Below, piece after piece: positions 18,121-27,803 of a stretch of 64,000 bases of DNA. This DNA is from Nostoc sp. S4 (GTDB taxonomy: Bacteria; Cyanobacteriota; Cyanobacteriia; Cyanobacteriales; Nostocaceae). The DNA lies in assembly GCA_029379225.1 (NCBI GenBank), contig JAQYWR010000042.1, positions 1 to 64,000 of the forward strand. Direction: 5' to 3'. Position 1 is the first letter of the stretch. Every line of letters starts with the position of its first letter. The notes beneath the pieces are model-generated. The model searched no databases, was not told the DNA's origin, and saw only the letters and a list, made by a program, of their open reading frames with translations. A program made the translations under genes and the position numbers.

Positions 18121-19485
18121 ATGATCTGCTGCCTAAATCCTAATTGCGAGAATCCCCAAAATCCTGACGGAGCAAATTTTTGTCTCAGTTGCGGGACAAA
18201 GTTGATACCCCTGCTGAGAAATCGTTACCGGATTAGCGCATTGTTAGGAAGAGGAGGGTTTGCACGCACATATATCGCAGAAGATATAGACAAGCTCAAC
18301 GAACAATGTGTTGTTAAGCAATTAGTTTTAAGTCAATTTTATAGCTCTCAAGGTACTGACACCCATAAAAAAGCAACTGAGTTGTTTGAGCGAGAGGCTA
18401 AACGTCTTAAAGAACTAGGACAACATCCACAAATTCCCAATTTATATGCATATTTTAAGGAAGGTGAATATCTATATTTAGTGCAGCAATTTATTGAAGG
18501 GGAAAATTTGTTGCAGGAGTTAAAACAGCAGGGAGTTTTTGATGAAGCTAAAATTCGATATTTTTTAAATGATTTATTATCTATACTGGTAGCGATACAC
18601 GAACAGGAGATAATTCACCGAGATATTAAGCCAGAAAATATTATTCGTCGTCGCAGCGATAATAAATTTGTACTAATTGATTTTGGAGTGTCAAAGCAAA
18701 AAAGGGATTCAAACACTGCACTGGGGACAATTATTGGTTCATTAGGTTATGCACCCATTGAGCAAATGCAATTGGGTAGAGTTTTTCCGTCTAGCGATAT
18801 CTACAGTTTAGGAATAACTTGCTTTCATCTGTTAACTAATATTTCTCCATCGAGTTTGTGGATCAAACAAGGCTATAGTTGGACTTCTAATTGGCAACAG
18901 CATTTAAAGCAACAAATAAGTCATGAATTAGAGTTAATTCTTGATAAGTTACTTCAAGAAAATAACGAACAGCGTTATCAGTCTGCACAGGCTATATTGC
19001 AAGACTTGAGTAATTTACCAACCTTAAGACATATATTACCTCCTACAGTCCTTTCGCCTTCCCGATTATTAGAAGTACAACCACAAGTTCAACACCAAAC
19101 AACTGGATTACCACTATTATCTAATAATAGATTATTGTTGGCAGCAATAATTGCTGGAACTGGTAGTTCATTCTTAGCGATCGCTCTGATTAGTTTCATC
19201 GGAACTACTTGGATTAGCTCAGGATTGTGGTTACTAATTTTAGGAGTGTTAGTATTTATTCAATCTCGCTCGTTGGTAGAAAAAACTTATTTAATTATTA
19301 TTGCTATCATAGCCAACTTACTTGTTGTCTTAAGTTTCAAAAATTTGCTAACTCAAAATCTTCTTCAATTTGGGATTAATGGACTATTGCTTGTAGTCTT
19401 GCTGATTCTTCTTGCTGGTTTTTTGACAGTTATTATTATGGGTATATCTGAACTTATTAACAAAATTATTTCTCAATATTTTTAA
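18121..19485 (+). CDS. Ser/Thr protein kinase with zinc ribbon and membrane domain
   Basis: 454 residues. An N-terminal zinc ribbon (Cys4, Cys9, Cys21, Cys24) precedes a Hanks-type kinase domain. The glycine loop is GRGGFA, with ATP Lys66, HRDIKPEN at 166-173 and DFG at 187-189, so it should be active. After a linker at about residue 315, four or five hydrophobic helices fill the last 115 residues. The zinc-ribbon plus kinase arrangement is typical of cyanobacterial kinases of the 4-Cys type. It lacks its own extracellular sensor. The membrane-anchored ligand-binding protein that follows on the same strand is a plausible partner. A short hairpin (19505-19521) follows the stop. Confidence 0.9.
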   Translation: MICCLNPNCENPQNPDGANFCLSCGTKLIPLLRNRYRISALLGRGGFARTYIAEDIDKLNEQCVVKQLVLSQFYSSQGTDTHKKATELFEREAKRLKELGQHPQIPNLYAYFKEGEYLYLVQQFIEGENLLQELKQQGVFDEAKIRYFLNDLLSILVAIHEQEIIHRDIKPENIIRRRSDNKFVLIDFGVSKQKRDSNTALGTIIGSLGYAPIEQMQLGRVFPSSDIYSLGITCFHLLTNISPSSLWIKQGYSWTSNWQQHLKQQISHELELILDKLLQENNEQRYQSAQAILQDLSNLPTLRHILPPTVLSPSRLLEVQPQVQHQTTGLPLLSNNRLLLAAIIAGTGSSFLAIALISFIGTTWISSGLWLLILGVLVFIQSRSLVEKTYLIIIAIIANLLVVLSFKNLLTQNLLQFGINGLLLVVLLILLAGFLTVIIMGISELINKIISQYF

Positions 19486-19772
19486 AAAATTAGAAATTAA
19501 AACTCATAGCAATTCGCTATGAAGATACATCTAATTATTTTAGAACATAGCAAATTTTCTCATAAAACCTCTGTGTACCTTGGCGCTAACCTCCGCGTAC
19601 TTTGGCGTTAAAAAAAGCTATAATCTGACGCAGTTATACAAAGAAATCGTATTATTAATATTATAATTATAATATATTTATCAACTTTTCTCCTGTTATT
19701 TAACTATTCTGATTAAGAATTCTTACTGTACCTTTATTTTTTAACAACTTTGTCTAAATAGGTGAATTATTC
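19486..19772. other. intergenic repeats between kinase and ligand-binding gene
   Basis: Contains a small hairpin (CATAGC/GCTATG at 19505-19521) and two imperfect copies of a CTCTGTGTACCTTGGCGCTAA-like unit at about 19570-19612, a common kind of Nostoc-type intergenic repeat. No gene is seen. Confidence 0.55.
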
Positions 19773-21230
19773 ATGACAAATAAAAAAGAAAACTTGAGAC
19801 TGCTTATTTCTCTGGGAATAGCTGGAGTAATGGTAGCAGTTATTTTTTGGTTAATTAGTAAACTTTCTTCTACTATCATACCATCATCAAACCCCATATC
19901 AACTTCATCTTCATTACCAAATAAACCTTCATTAATAAATTTGGGTACAAGGATTTTGGTAAAAGTACAAACTTCTCCAGAAAAAAGTGATGGAGTTAAA
20001 GCTTTTGGAGAAAAAGATTTCTCTACTGCTGTGGAAAAATTTACTACATCTTTGAAGAATAATCCCAACGATCCAGAAACTTTAATTTATTTAAACAATG
20101 CAAAAATTGCACGAGATAATTCAGAAACATTAAAAGTTGCTGTGATTGCACCACTTAACTTTGATGCTAATTTAGCAGAAGAAATTTTGCGTGGCGTAGC
20201 TCAAGCTCAAAATGAAGTTAATCAGCAAGGCGGAATTAATGGAAAGAAATTGCAAGTTGTAATTGCAAGTGTTGAGAATCAAGAAGATTTTCCAAAACTA
20301 GATAATGAATTAGTTGAAGACAAGAGCCTTGTAGCCACAGTAGGTGTGAGACAAAATGCCCCAGTTTATAATCAGAAAGGTTTGGTATTAGTCTTCCCGG
20401 TTGAGCGCCCCACTCAAGCTGAAAATCCAAAAAACTTAGAGCGAAATTCAGTAAATAGTCAGCAGAATACAGAAAATAATTACTTTTTTCATGTAAATCC
20501 GCTATATGAGAATTTAGTAGATACCCATGCTCGTTATATTGCTCGACAAGCAAGAAATATTGCTATTTGTGGTGATTATCTTAGCTCAGTAAATAATTCA
20601 ACTTCTTCATCTAATCCAGTACTTGTAGAACAGTACAGTCAAGCGCTGGAAAAATATGGCAGTAAAGTTATTAGTACGCCTTGCAATTTGGCAGATAAAA
20701 ATTTTGACCCTAAAGCTTTTGTGGATAAAGCTATAGAAACAGAAAACGTTAGTGGCTTTTTACTAATACCTTCAATCAGAAATATATATTTTGCCACTAA
20801 AGTTGCACAAGAGATTAAAGGCAGAAAACCACTGTTTGCTTCTGAAATTATGTACAGTCCAACAACTTTACAAAACGGCAAAGATGTCGAAGGAATGGTA
20901 CTACCCGTATATTGGCATCGTGATGCAAATAAAAATAACCCATTTGCAGAAAATGCTTTTCGGCTTTGGAATGCACGGGTAAATCAGAGAACAGCGGGAG
21001 CTTATGATGCGATGCAAGTAATTATCACTGGTTTGAAACGAGATAACACCCGCGAAGGTTTGCAAAAAGCACTGTCTAATCCTGATTTTTCAACTTCTGG
21101 AGCCACAGGAATGATTATGTTTTCACCTTCAGGCGAGCGTCAAGGAGAAGCTTTGCTAGTCAAAGTTGAGCGTTGCGAGCGTTGTTCTTCTGGGATTGGT
21201 TACGATTTTGCCCTCTTGAATAAGAAGTAA
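19773..21230 (+). CDS. membrane-anchored periplasmic ligand-binding protein (branched-chain amino acid receptor type)
   Basis: 485 residues. A single uncleaved-looking hydrophobic helix (about 11-32) anchors the protein. A Ser/Pro-rich linker and a TPR-like pair of helices (FGEKDFSTAVEKF, PNDPETLIYLNNAK) follow. From about residue 119 a periplasmic-binding domain of the LivJ/peripla_BP_6 class begins (VAVIAPLNFD, QGGINGKKLQVVIA). No transporter permease or ATPase genes are nearby. Its extracytoplasmic part matches that of the 987-residue fusion at 24646 in order and sequence. AGGTGA precedes the ATG. I infer a sensor, not a nutrient transporter subunit. Confidence 0.8.
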   Translation: MTNKKENLRLLISLGIAGVMVAVIFWLISKLSSTIIPSSNPISTSSSLPNKPSLINLGTRILVKVQTSPEKSDGVKAFGEKDFSTAVEKFTTSLKNNPNDPETLIYLNNAKIARDNSETLKVAVIAPLNFDANLAEEILRGVAQAQNEVNQQGGINGKKLQVVIASVENQEDFPKLDNELVEDKSLVATVGVRQNAPVYNQKGLVLVFPVERPTQAENPKNLERNSVNSQQNTENNYFFHVNPLYENLVDTHARYIARQARNIAICGDYLSSVNNSTSSSNPVLVEQYSQALEKYGSKVISTPCNLADKNFDPKAFVDKAIETENVSGFLLIPSIRNIYFATKVAQEIKGRKPLFASEIMYSPTTLQNGKDVEGMVLPVYWHRDANKNNPFAENAFRLWNARVNQRTAGAYDAMQVIITGLKRDNTREGLQKALSNPDFSTSGATGMIMFSPSGERQGEALLVKVERCERCSSGIGYDFALLNKK

Positions 21231-21305
21231 TTCCTAGCATTGATTGCTTAAAAAAGTTTGTACATATAGAAAATATGGATGATTTAAAAAATAGCCTCTT
21301 TTAGA

Positions 21306-22094
21306 CTAGATTTGCTCAATTTGGATATCACAATCTTTTCCGACACTAATAATACTATTTTCTGGACAAGCAATCCAATTACCTATAAATAGAGGTTCAG
21401 ATGCAATAATCACAGATTTTGGGAAAGTCGGATCGTCTCGTATCCAGTAAAGAGATGGCATCGGTGAACTGGTAGCAACACGAGAGGCTATAAGGCGATG
21501 TCCATCACTAAAGATTACATTGAGCGAGGCTTGTAGTTGATAGCGTTTTGCCATCTCTAAGAGCGTTAATAATGTGGTACGTAAAACATATTCTAGAGGT
21601 CGATGCTTGTTAATTTGATTGTGTGAAAGTAACAATGCAAAAATGTGTTCTGAGTCAGTAGTACCATTAATTATTTCATAAAAATCGGGAGTTAAAGTAC
21701 TGCGAATTTTTCTGTGTAATGTTTTGCGGAAATTATCAATTTGGCCATTGTGAATGAATAGTAATTGTTGATAGTTAAATGGCTGACAATTAGCAAAATC
21801 TACAGCTTGGCCTGGTGTGGCGCTACGGATATAAGCAAGTATACACTTTGATTCAATGTAACGGCTGAGACTGGGTAGGTTGATGTCATTCCAAATAGGT
21901 AGAGTATTTTTGTAGGTAAAAGGTTCGATATCTTTTTGATTATGATACCAACCCACACCAAAGCCATCTGCATTTACTATCCCAGAAGTCATTTCGCAGG
22001 GTTGATAACTCTGGGCTATCAATGAATGTTCTGGTTTATACAGAAGATATTCCAGAGAAATAGACGAACCGAGGTAGGCAAGTAAACGGGACAT
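21306..22094 (-). CDS. class-II glutamine amidotransferase-like protein, Cys2 replaced by Ser
   Basis: 262 residues of the EgtC/YafJ-like Ntn-hydrolase family. The conserved DGFGVGWYH, RSATPG and IHNGQIDNFR segments are present. The family nucleophile is Cys2 in the start MCR. Here the start reads MSRLLAY with codon TCC, so the position is Ser. No other Cys is near the N-terminus. Glutaminase activity is therefore doubtful, although Ser serves as nucleophile in other Ntn hydrolases. It lies convergent with the ligand-binding gene, and no ergothioneine genes (egtB/egtD) are nearby. Confidence 0.8.
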   Translation of the reverse strand: MSRLLAYLGSSISLEYLLYKPEHSLIAQSYQPCEMTSGIVNADGFGVGWYHNQKDIEPFTYKNTLPIWNDINLPSLSRYIESKCILAYIRSATPGQAVDFANCQPFNYQQLLFIHNGQIDNFRKTLHRKIRSTLTPDFYEIINGTTDSEHIFALLLSHNQINKHRPLEYVLRTTLLTLLEMAKRYQLQASLNVIFSDGHRLIASRVATSSPMPSLYWIRDDPTFPKSVIIASEPLFIGNWIACPENSIISVGKDCDIQIEQI

Positions 22095-22490
22095 GATTCA
22101 AGTATTTGCTCCCAATAGCTTTATAGAATAAGCTTTTTTACGGAGAATTAGCTGAATTTTTGATAAATTTGCGCTATTCTCGTTAGCAACTGCTGCCTCA
22201 TGTTACCTTATTGACCTACTGACCATCCAAAATATTTAGCTTACCAATGTTATTATCTAAACTTGTATTACACCAGTTTTCATGTATTTGAACCCCATCA
22301 GTTGTAGGGAAGAATGTTTGCTACTGAAAAATAGCAGTCATATTTGAGTTGTAAAATTACTCGTGGAGGCAGGTAATTGGTTTTTTAACGAATGATTTAG
22401 GATTGGTATATGTTTTGATGTAATTTTCAACTTCAGTGGTGAAATTGAATAAATATAAATAAATAAGTGAATGTTTGTCTAAGATTTTAT
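22095..22490. other. intergenic region, no feature recognised
   Basis: About 400 AT-rich bases between the divergent amidotransferase-like and nucleotidyltransferase genes, which must hold both promoters. I see no strong dyad, RNA or small gene. Confidence 0.5.
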
Positions 22491-23246
22491 ATGGATATTT
22501 CACCTTCTATCAGAACAATAGTTGAGCAACAGCCTTATCCGCTTTTATTTGCGACGATTAGCGGTTCTCACTTATATGGTTTTCCGTCACCCGATTCTGA
22601 TTATGACTTACGTGGCGTGCATATTTTATCAGTACCAGAAGTGGTGGGATTAAATACTGGGGCTGAAACTATTGAAATATCAGAGATTCGTGAATCTTTA
22701 GAAATTGATTTAGTAACTCACGACATCAAAAAATTCTTTTTGCTGCTCCTGAAAAAGAATGGTTATGTGTTGGAGCAACTGTATTCGCCTTTGATATTAA
22801 AAACTACACCAGAACATGAAGAATTAAAAATTATTGCCAAAAACTGTATTACTCGTCACCACAGTCATCATTACTTTGGATTTGCTGCAACTCAATGGAA
22901 ACTTTTTGCGAAAGAACAACCACATCGAGTCAAGCCGCTACTTTATATTTATCGAGTAATGTTGACTGGTATCTACCTGATGCAAACAGGAGTGGTTGAA
23001 GCCAATTTAGTTAAGCTCAATGAAGTTTTTAATTTACCATACATTCCTGATTTAATTGCCCAAAAGTTGGCAGAGGCAGAAAAGTCTAGTTTGTCAAATG
23101 TTGATGTAGCATTTCATCAACAAGAGTATGAACGATTGCGCGATCGCTTGCAAGAAGCGTATGAAGCAAGTACGCTACCCGAAGCACCTGCGGCGAAGGT
23201 AGCTTTACATAATTTACTCCTAAGATTAAGAGTTAAAAGTTATTAG
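22491..23246 (+). CDS. RlaP-like nucleotidyltransferase
   Basis: About 251 residues of the DNA-polymerase-beta-like nucleotidyltransferase superfamily. GSHLYGFPSPDSDYDLRG carries the GS motif and the first two catalytic Asp residues, and LEIDLVTHDIKKFF supplies the third. These and the following HHYFGFAATQWKLF helix fit the predicted RlaP (PF10127) family, linked in other bacteria to RNA-repair genes. No RNA ligase is nearby. The ATG at 22491 is chosen because the upstream start adds only a short unconserved stretch. Confidence 0.75.
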   Translation: MDISPSIRTIVEQQPYPLLFATISGSHLYGFPSPDSDYDLRGVHILSVPEVVGLNTGAETIEISEIRESLEIDLVTHDIKKFFLLLLKKNGYVLEQLYSPLILKTTPEHEELKIIAKNCITRHHSHHYFGFAATQWKLFAKEQPHRVKPLLYIYRVMLTGIYLMQTGVVEANLVKLNEVFNLPYIPDLIAQKLAEAEKSSLSNVDVAFHQQEYERLRDRLQEAYEASTLPEAPAAKVALHNLLLRLRVKSY

Positions 23247-23283
23247 TTAGGAGTTGTTAATTCATTCACTTGCAACTCCTAAC
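23246..23283. terminator. bidirectional terminator-like hairpin between convergent genes
   Basis: GTTAGGAGTTG and CAACTCCTAAC are perfect 11-bp arms with a 16-base loop, followed by CTAACTTTTTT. It begins at the nucleotidyltransferase stop codon and lies just past the DUF423 stop on the other strand. Confidence 0.7.
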
Positions 23284-23294
23284 TCCTAACTTTT

Positions 23295-23675
23295 TTACAA
23301 CTTTAAATTCCAAGCAGTAAAAGCTAAAGCACCCCAGCCAGCAAGAAAAGCTACACCACCTAGTGGTGTAATTGCTCCTAAGGATTTTATACCAGTTAAG
23401 CTCAGCGCATATAAACTTCCTGAGAAAATAGCAATACCAATGATAAATAACCATCCACTGGCTACAAGAGTGGGTTGAGGAAATTCGCTGCGACTAATTA
23501 GTAATGCTACTAAAAAAAGTGCCAGAGCATGATACATTTGATAACGAGCGCCAGTTTCAAAAATTTCTAGCGATCGCTCACTAATTTTTTCCCGCAAAGC
23601 ATGGGAAGCAAAAGCACCAGCAGCAACTGACAAACCACCTAAAACAGCGGCTACGCTCAAGAAAATTTGCGTCAT
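23295..23675 (-). CDS. DUF423 family membrane protein
   Basis: About 126 residues with four hydrophobic helices. The opening VLGGLSVAAGAFASHAL and GARYQMYHALALFLVAL motifs are diagnostic of DUF423 (YwdK-like) inner-membrane proteins, whose role is unknown. A start 13 codons upstream (23714) falls inside short direct repeats (TTAGTCAT units), so I favour the ATG at 23675. Confidence 0.85.
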   Translation of the reverse strand: MTQIFLSVAAVLGGLSVAAGAFASHALREKISERSLEIFETGARYQMYHALALFLVALLISRSEFPQPTLVASGWLFIIGIAIFSGSLYALSLTGIKSLGAITPLGGVAFLAGWGALAFTAWNLKL

Positions 23676-23769
23676 TAGACTTAGCCGTAAGTTAGTAAGA
23701 TAGTCATTAGTCATTGGTTATTGGTCATTAGTGAATAACAAATAACAAAAGACAAATGACAAATAACAG

Positions 23770-24249
23770 TTAGACATCAAAATGATATGATACAGCCCCT
23801 TCTTCATTCACTTTGAAGTTTGCATTGAATTCTTTAGCTTTTTCATCTAAATATTGCCTAGCGTCGGCTGGAGGTAGTTGTGATTGCATGGCAAAGCCTA
23901 AAACAGTCACGCGTCCATGATTTTGTTGTAGCATCTCATAAAAAAGAGATTGCAGGCGATCGCTACGTTGTCGATCGAGTGCCTTTTTCTCTTGCCGACT
24001 TTGACGATACAATCCCAATGCTAACCATGCACCCAGTGTAAGGCTAGGGACACCAAAAATTAGACCACTAACAGCAGTATTATCATCTTGATAAGTCGCA
24101 TTTGGTGCAGAAAAATCATACGCATCTTTTACTGGTATATACACCTTACGCGTAGCAAATTTGTCAATTGCTGCTGATGCTGATAGCGTTAAAAACATGA
24201 ATCCGAGTGTCAGTAGCCAACCAGCAGCCAATTTTTCAGCAGTTTTCAT
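23770..24249 (-). CDS. conserved cyanobacterial membrane protein, unknown function
   Basis: 159 residues. The first hydrophobic helix (about 8-27) ends in SASAAIDKF, which could be a signal peptidase site or a membrane anchor. A second helix lies at about 60-82 (SGLIFGVPSLTLGAWLALGLY). The remainder is cytosolic: a basic helical stretch, then a small domain (GRVTVLGFAMQSQLPPADARQYLDEKAKEF) resembling the helical regulatory units often seen in cyanobacterial proteins. I do not recognise a named family. It reads in the same direction as the DUF423 gene, with short repeats between. Confidence 0.65.
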   Translation of the reverse strand: MKTAEKLAAGWLLTLGFMFLTLSASAAIDKFATRKVYIPVKDAYDFSAPNATYQDDNTAVSGLIFGVPSLTLGAWLALGLYRQSRQEKKALDRQRSDRLQSLFYEMLQQNHGRVTVLGFAMQSQLPPADARQYLDEKAKEFNANFKVNEEGAVSYHFDV

Positions 24250-24645
24250 AGTTCCACTTCAGATTTGAACTTTGCTAGAAATTCTAACCTGACTTTCTCA
24301 GAGGTTCCAGTATATCAATCTACTCCCAAGGAAAGTTTTTTAGCGATAGCTACGCTAACGCTTTCATGCAAACACACCTGACTTTTTGGCGTATCTTACT
24401 TAAAAAAACAAGGTTATTAGGCGCGTACAAGATACTCTAGTAATCATGTAATATTTTAATATACTTAATTCCCTATAAAAATTCGGCGTTACACAATTTC
24501 AGGATGATTGTGGGACAGGCATTTTGCCTGGTTCAACAATTTCAGGGCGGGTTAGATTTTCATACTACAAAATCATAAACATCATCTCGTAGAGATATAA
24601 AACTAAAAATTAAACGTCAAATACTGTAGAACCAGCAAAATCCGA
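24250..24645. other. intergenic region before the ATPase-sensor fusion gene
   Basis: About 400 bases between divergent genes. It contains a short hairpin (CAGGCA/TGCCTG, 24516-24530) of a kind repeated in Nostoc-like intergenic DNA, and otherwise AT-rich sequence. No gene is seen. Confidence 0.5.
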
Positions 24646-27609
24646 ATGTCTCCAAACTCACAAAATCCTTACGGCATAAACCCTTATATTATTGGTACTC
24701 CTATTGGCAAGAAACACCAACTTTTCGGGCGAGAAACTCTGTTAAAAACTATAGAAGATAGTTTGCAACAGAATGCAAAATTTATTCTATTATACGGTCA
24801 GAGACGTATAGGTAAATCTTCTCTACTCAAAAATATTCCCCTTTTTATATCTCAAGATCAATATCTCTTTGTACCTTGCGATTTTCAAGAACACCATCAT
24901 TCAAGTCTAGGTGAAATTATATATGCGATCGCTAGGGAGATTTTTCAGCCTCTTGACTTAGACACGAGTATACTACAACCCTTATTAAATGCAGATTTAA
25001 TAACCATTCGCCGAATTTTAAACAATAGAGTCTTACCACAAGTTTACGATAAACTAGATAATAAAAAGCTGGTGTTATTGTTAGATGAGTTTGATGTCGT
25101 CACTCAAAATGATACAGAACAAGCTGTTGAATTATTGCATCTTTTAGAAAATTTAGTTAGAAGACAAGAAGAATTATTTGTAATTGCAGTAGTTGGGCGA
25201 TACCTAGATTCCATGCCAAATCTGGTTCAATCATTTAGAGGTGGAATATATCAAGAAATAGGTTTGCTTGATTCCGAAAGTACCAAACAACAGATTACTC
25301 AACCAGCTAATAATATTTTACAATATCAAGAAAAGACGATAGAAGAAATTATAAAATTTTCTGCAGGACATCCATATTATACCCAAGTTTTATGCCATGC
25401 AATTTTCAATCAAGCAAGGGATGAAAGTTCTTCGATAGTTATACCAGCCTCTGTAAATGATGCTGTAAACCAAGCAATTGAAAATGCTGAAGGCGGATTA
25501 GCTAGTATTTGGGATGGGCTAAGTGTCTGCGAGCAAGTAGTATTTTCAGCAGTTGCTGATGCTCAAAAACGAAATACCTCTGAAAACCCTTTAAAGCTAC
25601 TTGAAGAATATGGGCTAGTGCTAACAAATTCTTTAGAAGAAGCTATACAGCTATTAATTAATAAGGGTTTTTTAGATAGAAAACCAGTTAAGGTAAAAGT
25701 AGAATTTGTCTGTCTGTGGTTACTACAATGTCATCAATTGAGGGCTGAAATCAGGAGTTTGGAGACGCTAGAAGAACAAAATGTCAACCAACTATTATTT
25801 GTAGCTCGTAATTGTTGGATAGGAGATAAGCAGCAGGATGGATTGGATATTTATGAACAGGTTCTCAAACTAAATCCTAATCACTTCAGCACTATAGTAG
25901 AGCTAGCAGAAAAATACTTGCAGAAGGAAAATTTTGACAAAGCTTTAAAACTTTATGGACGAGCTTATAAACTAGATCAAATACGCTATCAAGAAGAATT
26001 GATAAAGGCATTAGATTTCTATGGATACTACTTGATAAATCAAAAAAAATATATATCAGCAAAGCAGCAGTATCAAAAGATTTTACAGATTCAACCTGAA
26101 AATAGTTTAGCTAAACAAAAACTAGCGGAAATAAGAGATTTTAAAAATAATAGAAATCATCATAACAGCAACTTTATACAGCAAGTTTTTAGGTCACGTT
26201 TATCAAAGATAATTATAGTATTTATTAGTGCTATTAGTATAATATTTTTTAGTTTTCTCTTTAATAATTGTTTGCTTAAAGAAAAACTTTTTTTGATTAA
26301 TTGTACTGAAAATGTTAAAATTAGTAAAGGCGAGCGTACTTTATTTCCAGATCTAAATAACCGCGATCTTGACAATGTTAAAAATGGTATTGATAAGTTT
26401 TATGCTAAAGATTACATAAGTGCTGAAGAACACTTTAAAGCAGCTATCAATAATAATCATGATGACCCAGAGATACTAATTTACCAAAATAATGCTCGTG
26501 CGATTCAACAAAGTAAGCCTTTAACCTTAGCAGCGGTAATACCAGCAACAAACAGAACCGATGTTGCTTTAGAAATGTTACGTGGTATGGCACAGGCGCA
26601 AAATCAATTTAACCAACAAGGCGGATTCAAAAATCGATTACTAGAAATTATAATTGCTGACGATGAGAACCAAGGAGATAAAGCAAAACTAGTAGCTAAG
26701 AAACTAGTAAATGATAAATTACTAGGAGTCATAGGACATAATTCTAGCGATACTACTAAGGAAGCTTTACCAACATATGAAGAAGCTAATTTAGCAGTCA
26801 TCTCACCGACTAGCAGCAGTACAGAGTTTCAAAGCCGAGTCTTTTATCGAACCATAAATTCAAATAAGGTAACTGGTACAACTTTAGCTAAATATGCTTG
26901 GAAAGTAAAATTAAAAAAAGTAGTAATTTTCTGTAATCCTAAAGATACATATAGTAACACGATGAGAGAAGAGTTTAGGGTTAAATTTATGGCAAATTAC
27001 GGTGCTGAAATAGTGGGTGTGGACGAAAAGTGCATTAATTTAGCCGATCCAAACTTTAATATAGACGAAGAGGTGAAAAAGATTGTTTTAAAAAATCAGG
27101 CTCAGGCAATTGTATTATTTCCGGACACACAGAATCTTAAAAATGCTGGTAGAATTGCCAAAGCTCAGAAAGTGTTGATAGACGAGCAGCAACAAAAAGG
27201 AAATAATATTCAAAAACTTAAGTTATTAGGAGGTGATGTTCTCTATAATTACGGCTTTTTAAAAGAATATAATGATGCTTTAGAAGGTTTAGTTTTATCT
27301 CCACCTTGGTTTCGGGAAGCTAAACAAGCAAAAAACTTTGCTCAAACAGCAAAAGACCTATGGGGAGGAAAAGAAGTAAGTTGGCGCACTGCAACTAGCT
27401 TTGACGCTACCCAGGCTTTTATTGGAGCTTTCAAATTATCCTCGAATCCATCTCAGAAAACAGTTTTGGACAATTTACTAAAAGTCAAAATTTCATCAAA
27501 TAATACTTCTGGAGACGAACTTGTATTTGATAAAAATACTAGAGAAATGAAAAGAGAAGAAATACTTATTACGGTTCAAAACGGTAGATTTGTTCTCATA
27601 CCGAAATAG
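24646..27609 (+). CDS. STAND-like ATPase-TPR-transmembrane-periplasmic ligand-binding fusion
   Basis: 987 residues in one chain. An archaeal-type AAA/STAND ATPase comes first, with Walker A GQRRIGKSS at 51-59 and Walker B LVLLLDEFD at about 142-150, and a sensor-region GHPYYTQVLCHAIF. A winged-helix-like segment (about 290-375) and TPR-like helices (about 390-490) follow. One transmembrane helix spans about 521-543. The outer part repeats the layout of the 19773 protein: short TPR pair, then a peripla_BP_6-type domain from about residue 624 (AAVIPATNRTDVAL, FNQQGGFKNRLLEIIIADD). I read it as a transmembrane receptor that couples ligand binding outside to ATPase switching inside. Each domain assignment is firm, but the function is inference. 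Confidence 0.8.
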   Translation: MSPNSQNPYGINPYIIGTPIGKKHQLFGRETLLKTIEDSLQQNAKFILLYGQRRIGKSSLLKNIPLFISQDQYLFVPCDFQEHHHSSLGEIIYAIAREIFQPLDLDTSILQPLLNADLITIRRILNNRVLPQVYDKLDNKKLVLLLDEFDVVTQNDTEQAVELLHLLENLVRRQEELFVIAVVGRYLDSMPNLVQSFRGGIYQEIGLLDSESTKQQITQPANNILQYQEKTIEEIIKFSAGHPYYTQVLCHAIFNQARDESSSIVIPASVNDAVNQAIENAEGGLASIWDGLSVCEQVVFSAVADAQKRNTSENPLKLLEEYGLVLTNSLEEAIQLLINKGFLDRKPVKVKVEFVCLWLLQCHQLRAEIRSLETLEEQNVNQLLFVARNCWIGDKQQDGLDIYEQVLKLNPNHFSTIVELAEKYLQKENFDKALKLYGRAYKLDQIRYQEELIKALDFYGYYLINQKKYISAKQQYQKILQIQPENSLAKQKLAEIRDFKNNRNHHNSNFIQQVFRSRLSKIIIVFISAISIIFFSFLFNNCLLKEKLFLINCTENVKISKGERTLFPDLNNRDLDNVKNGIDKFYAKDYISAEEHFKAAINNNHDDPEILIYQNNARAIQQSKPLTLAAVIPATNRTDVALEMLRGMAQAQNQFNQQGGFKNRLLEIIIADDENQGDKAKLVAKKLVNDKLLGVIGHNSSDTTKEALPTYEEANLAVISPTSSSTEFQSRVFYRTINSNKVTGTTLAKYAWKVKLKKVVIFCNPKDTYSNTMREEFRVKFMANYGAEIVGVDEKCINLADPNFNIDEEVKKIVLKNQAQAIVLFPDTQNLKNAGRIAKAQKVLIDEQQQKGNNIQKLKLLGGDVLYNYGFLKEYNDALEGLVLSPPWFREAKQAKNFAQTAKDLWGGKEVSWRTATSFDATQAFIGAFKLSSNPSQKTVLDNLLKVKISSNNTSGDELVFDKNTREMKREEILITVQNGRFVLIPK

Positions 27610-27803
27610 AGTTTTGAAAAACTTAACAATAACAATGTAAATTAGTCAATCAATATGAGTATAATGAAAGTCGTGCCTAACAACGATAAATAACAAGAAA
27701 TAAAAGTTTTTCTTATTTCTGATTATGCTTTGTGCTGATATAGCTTATGGGTATCTAACTAAAAAATTACAAGCTGCTTATTTGACATATCGCAGATATT
27801 ATC

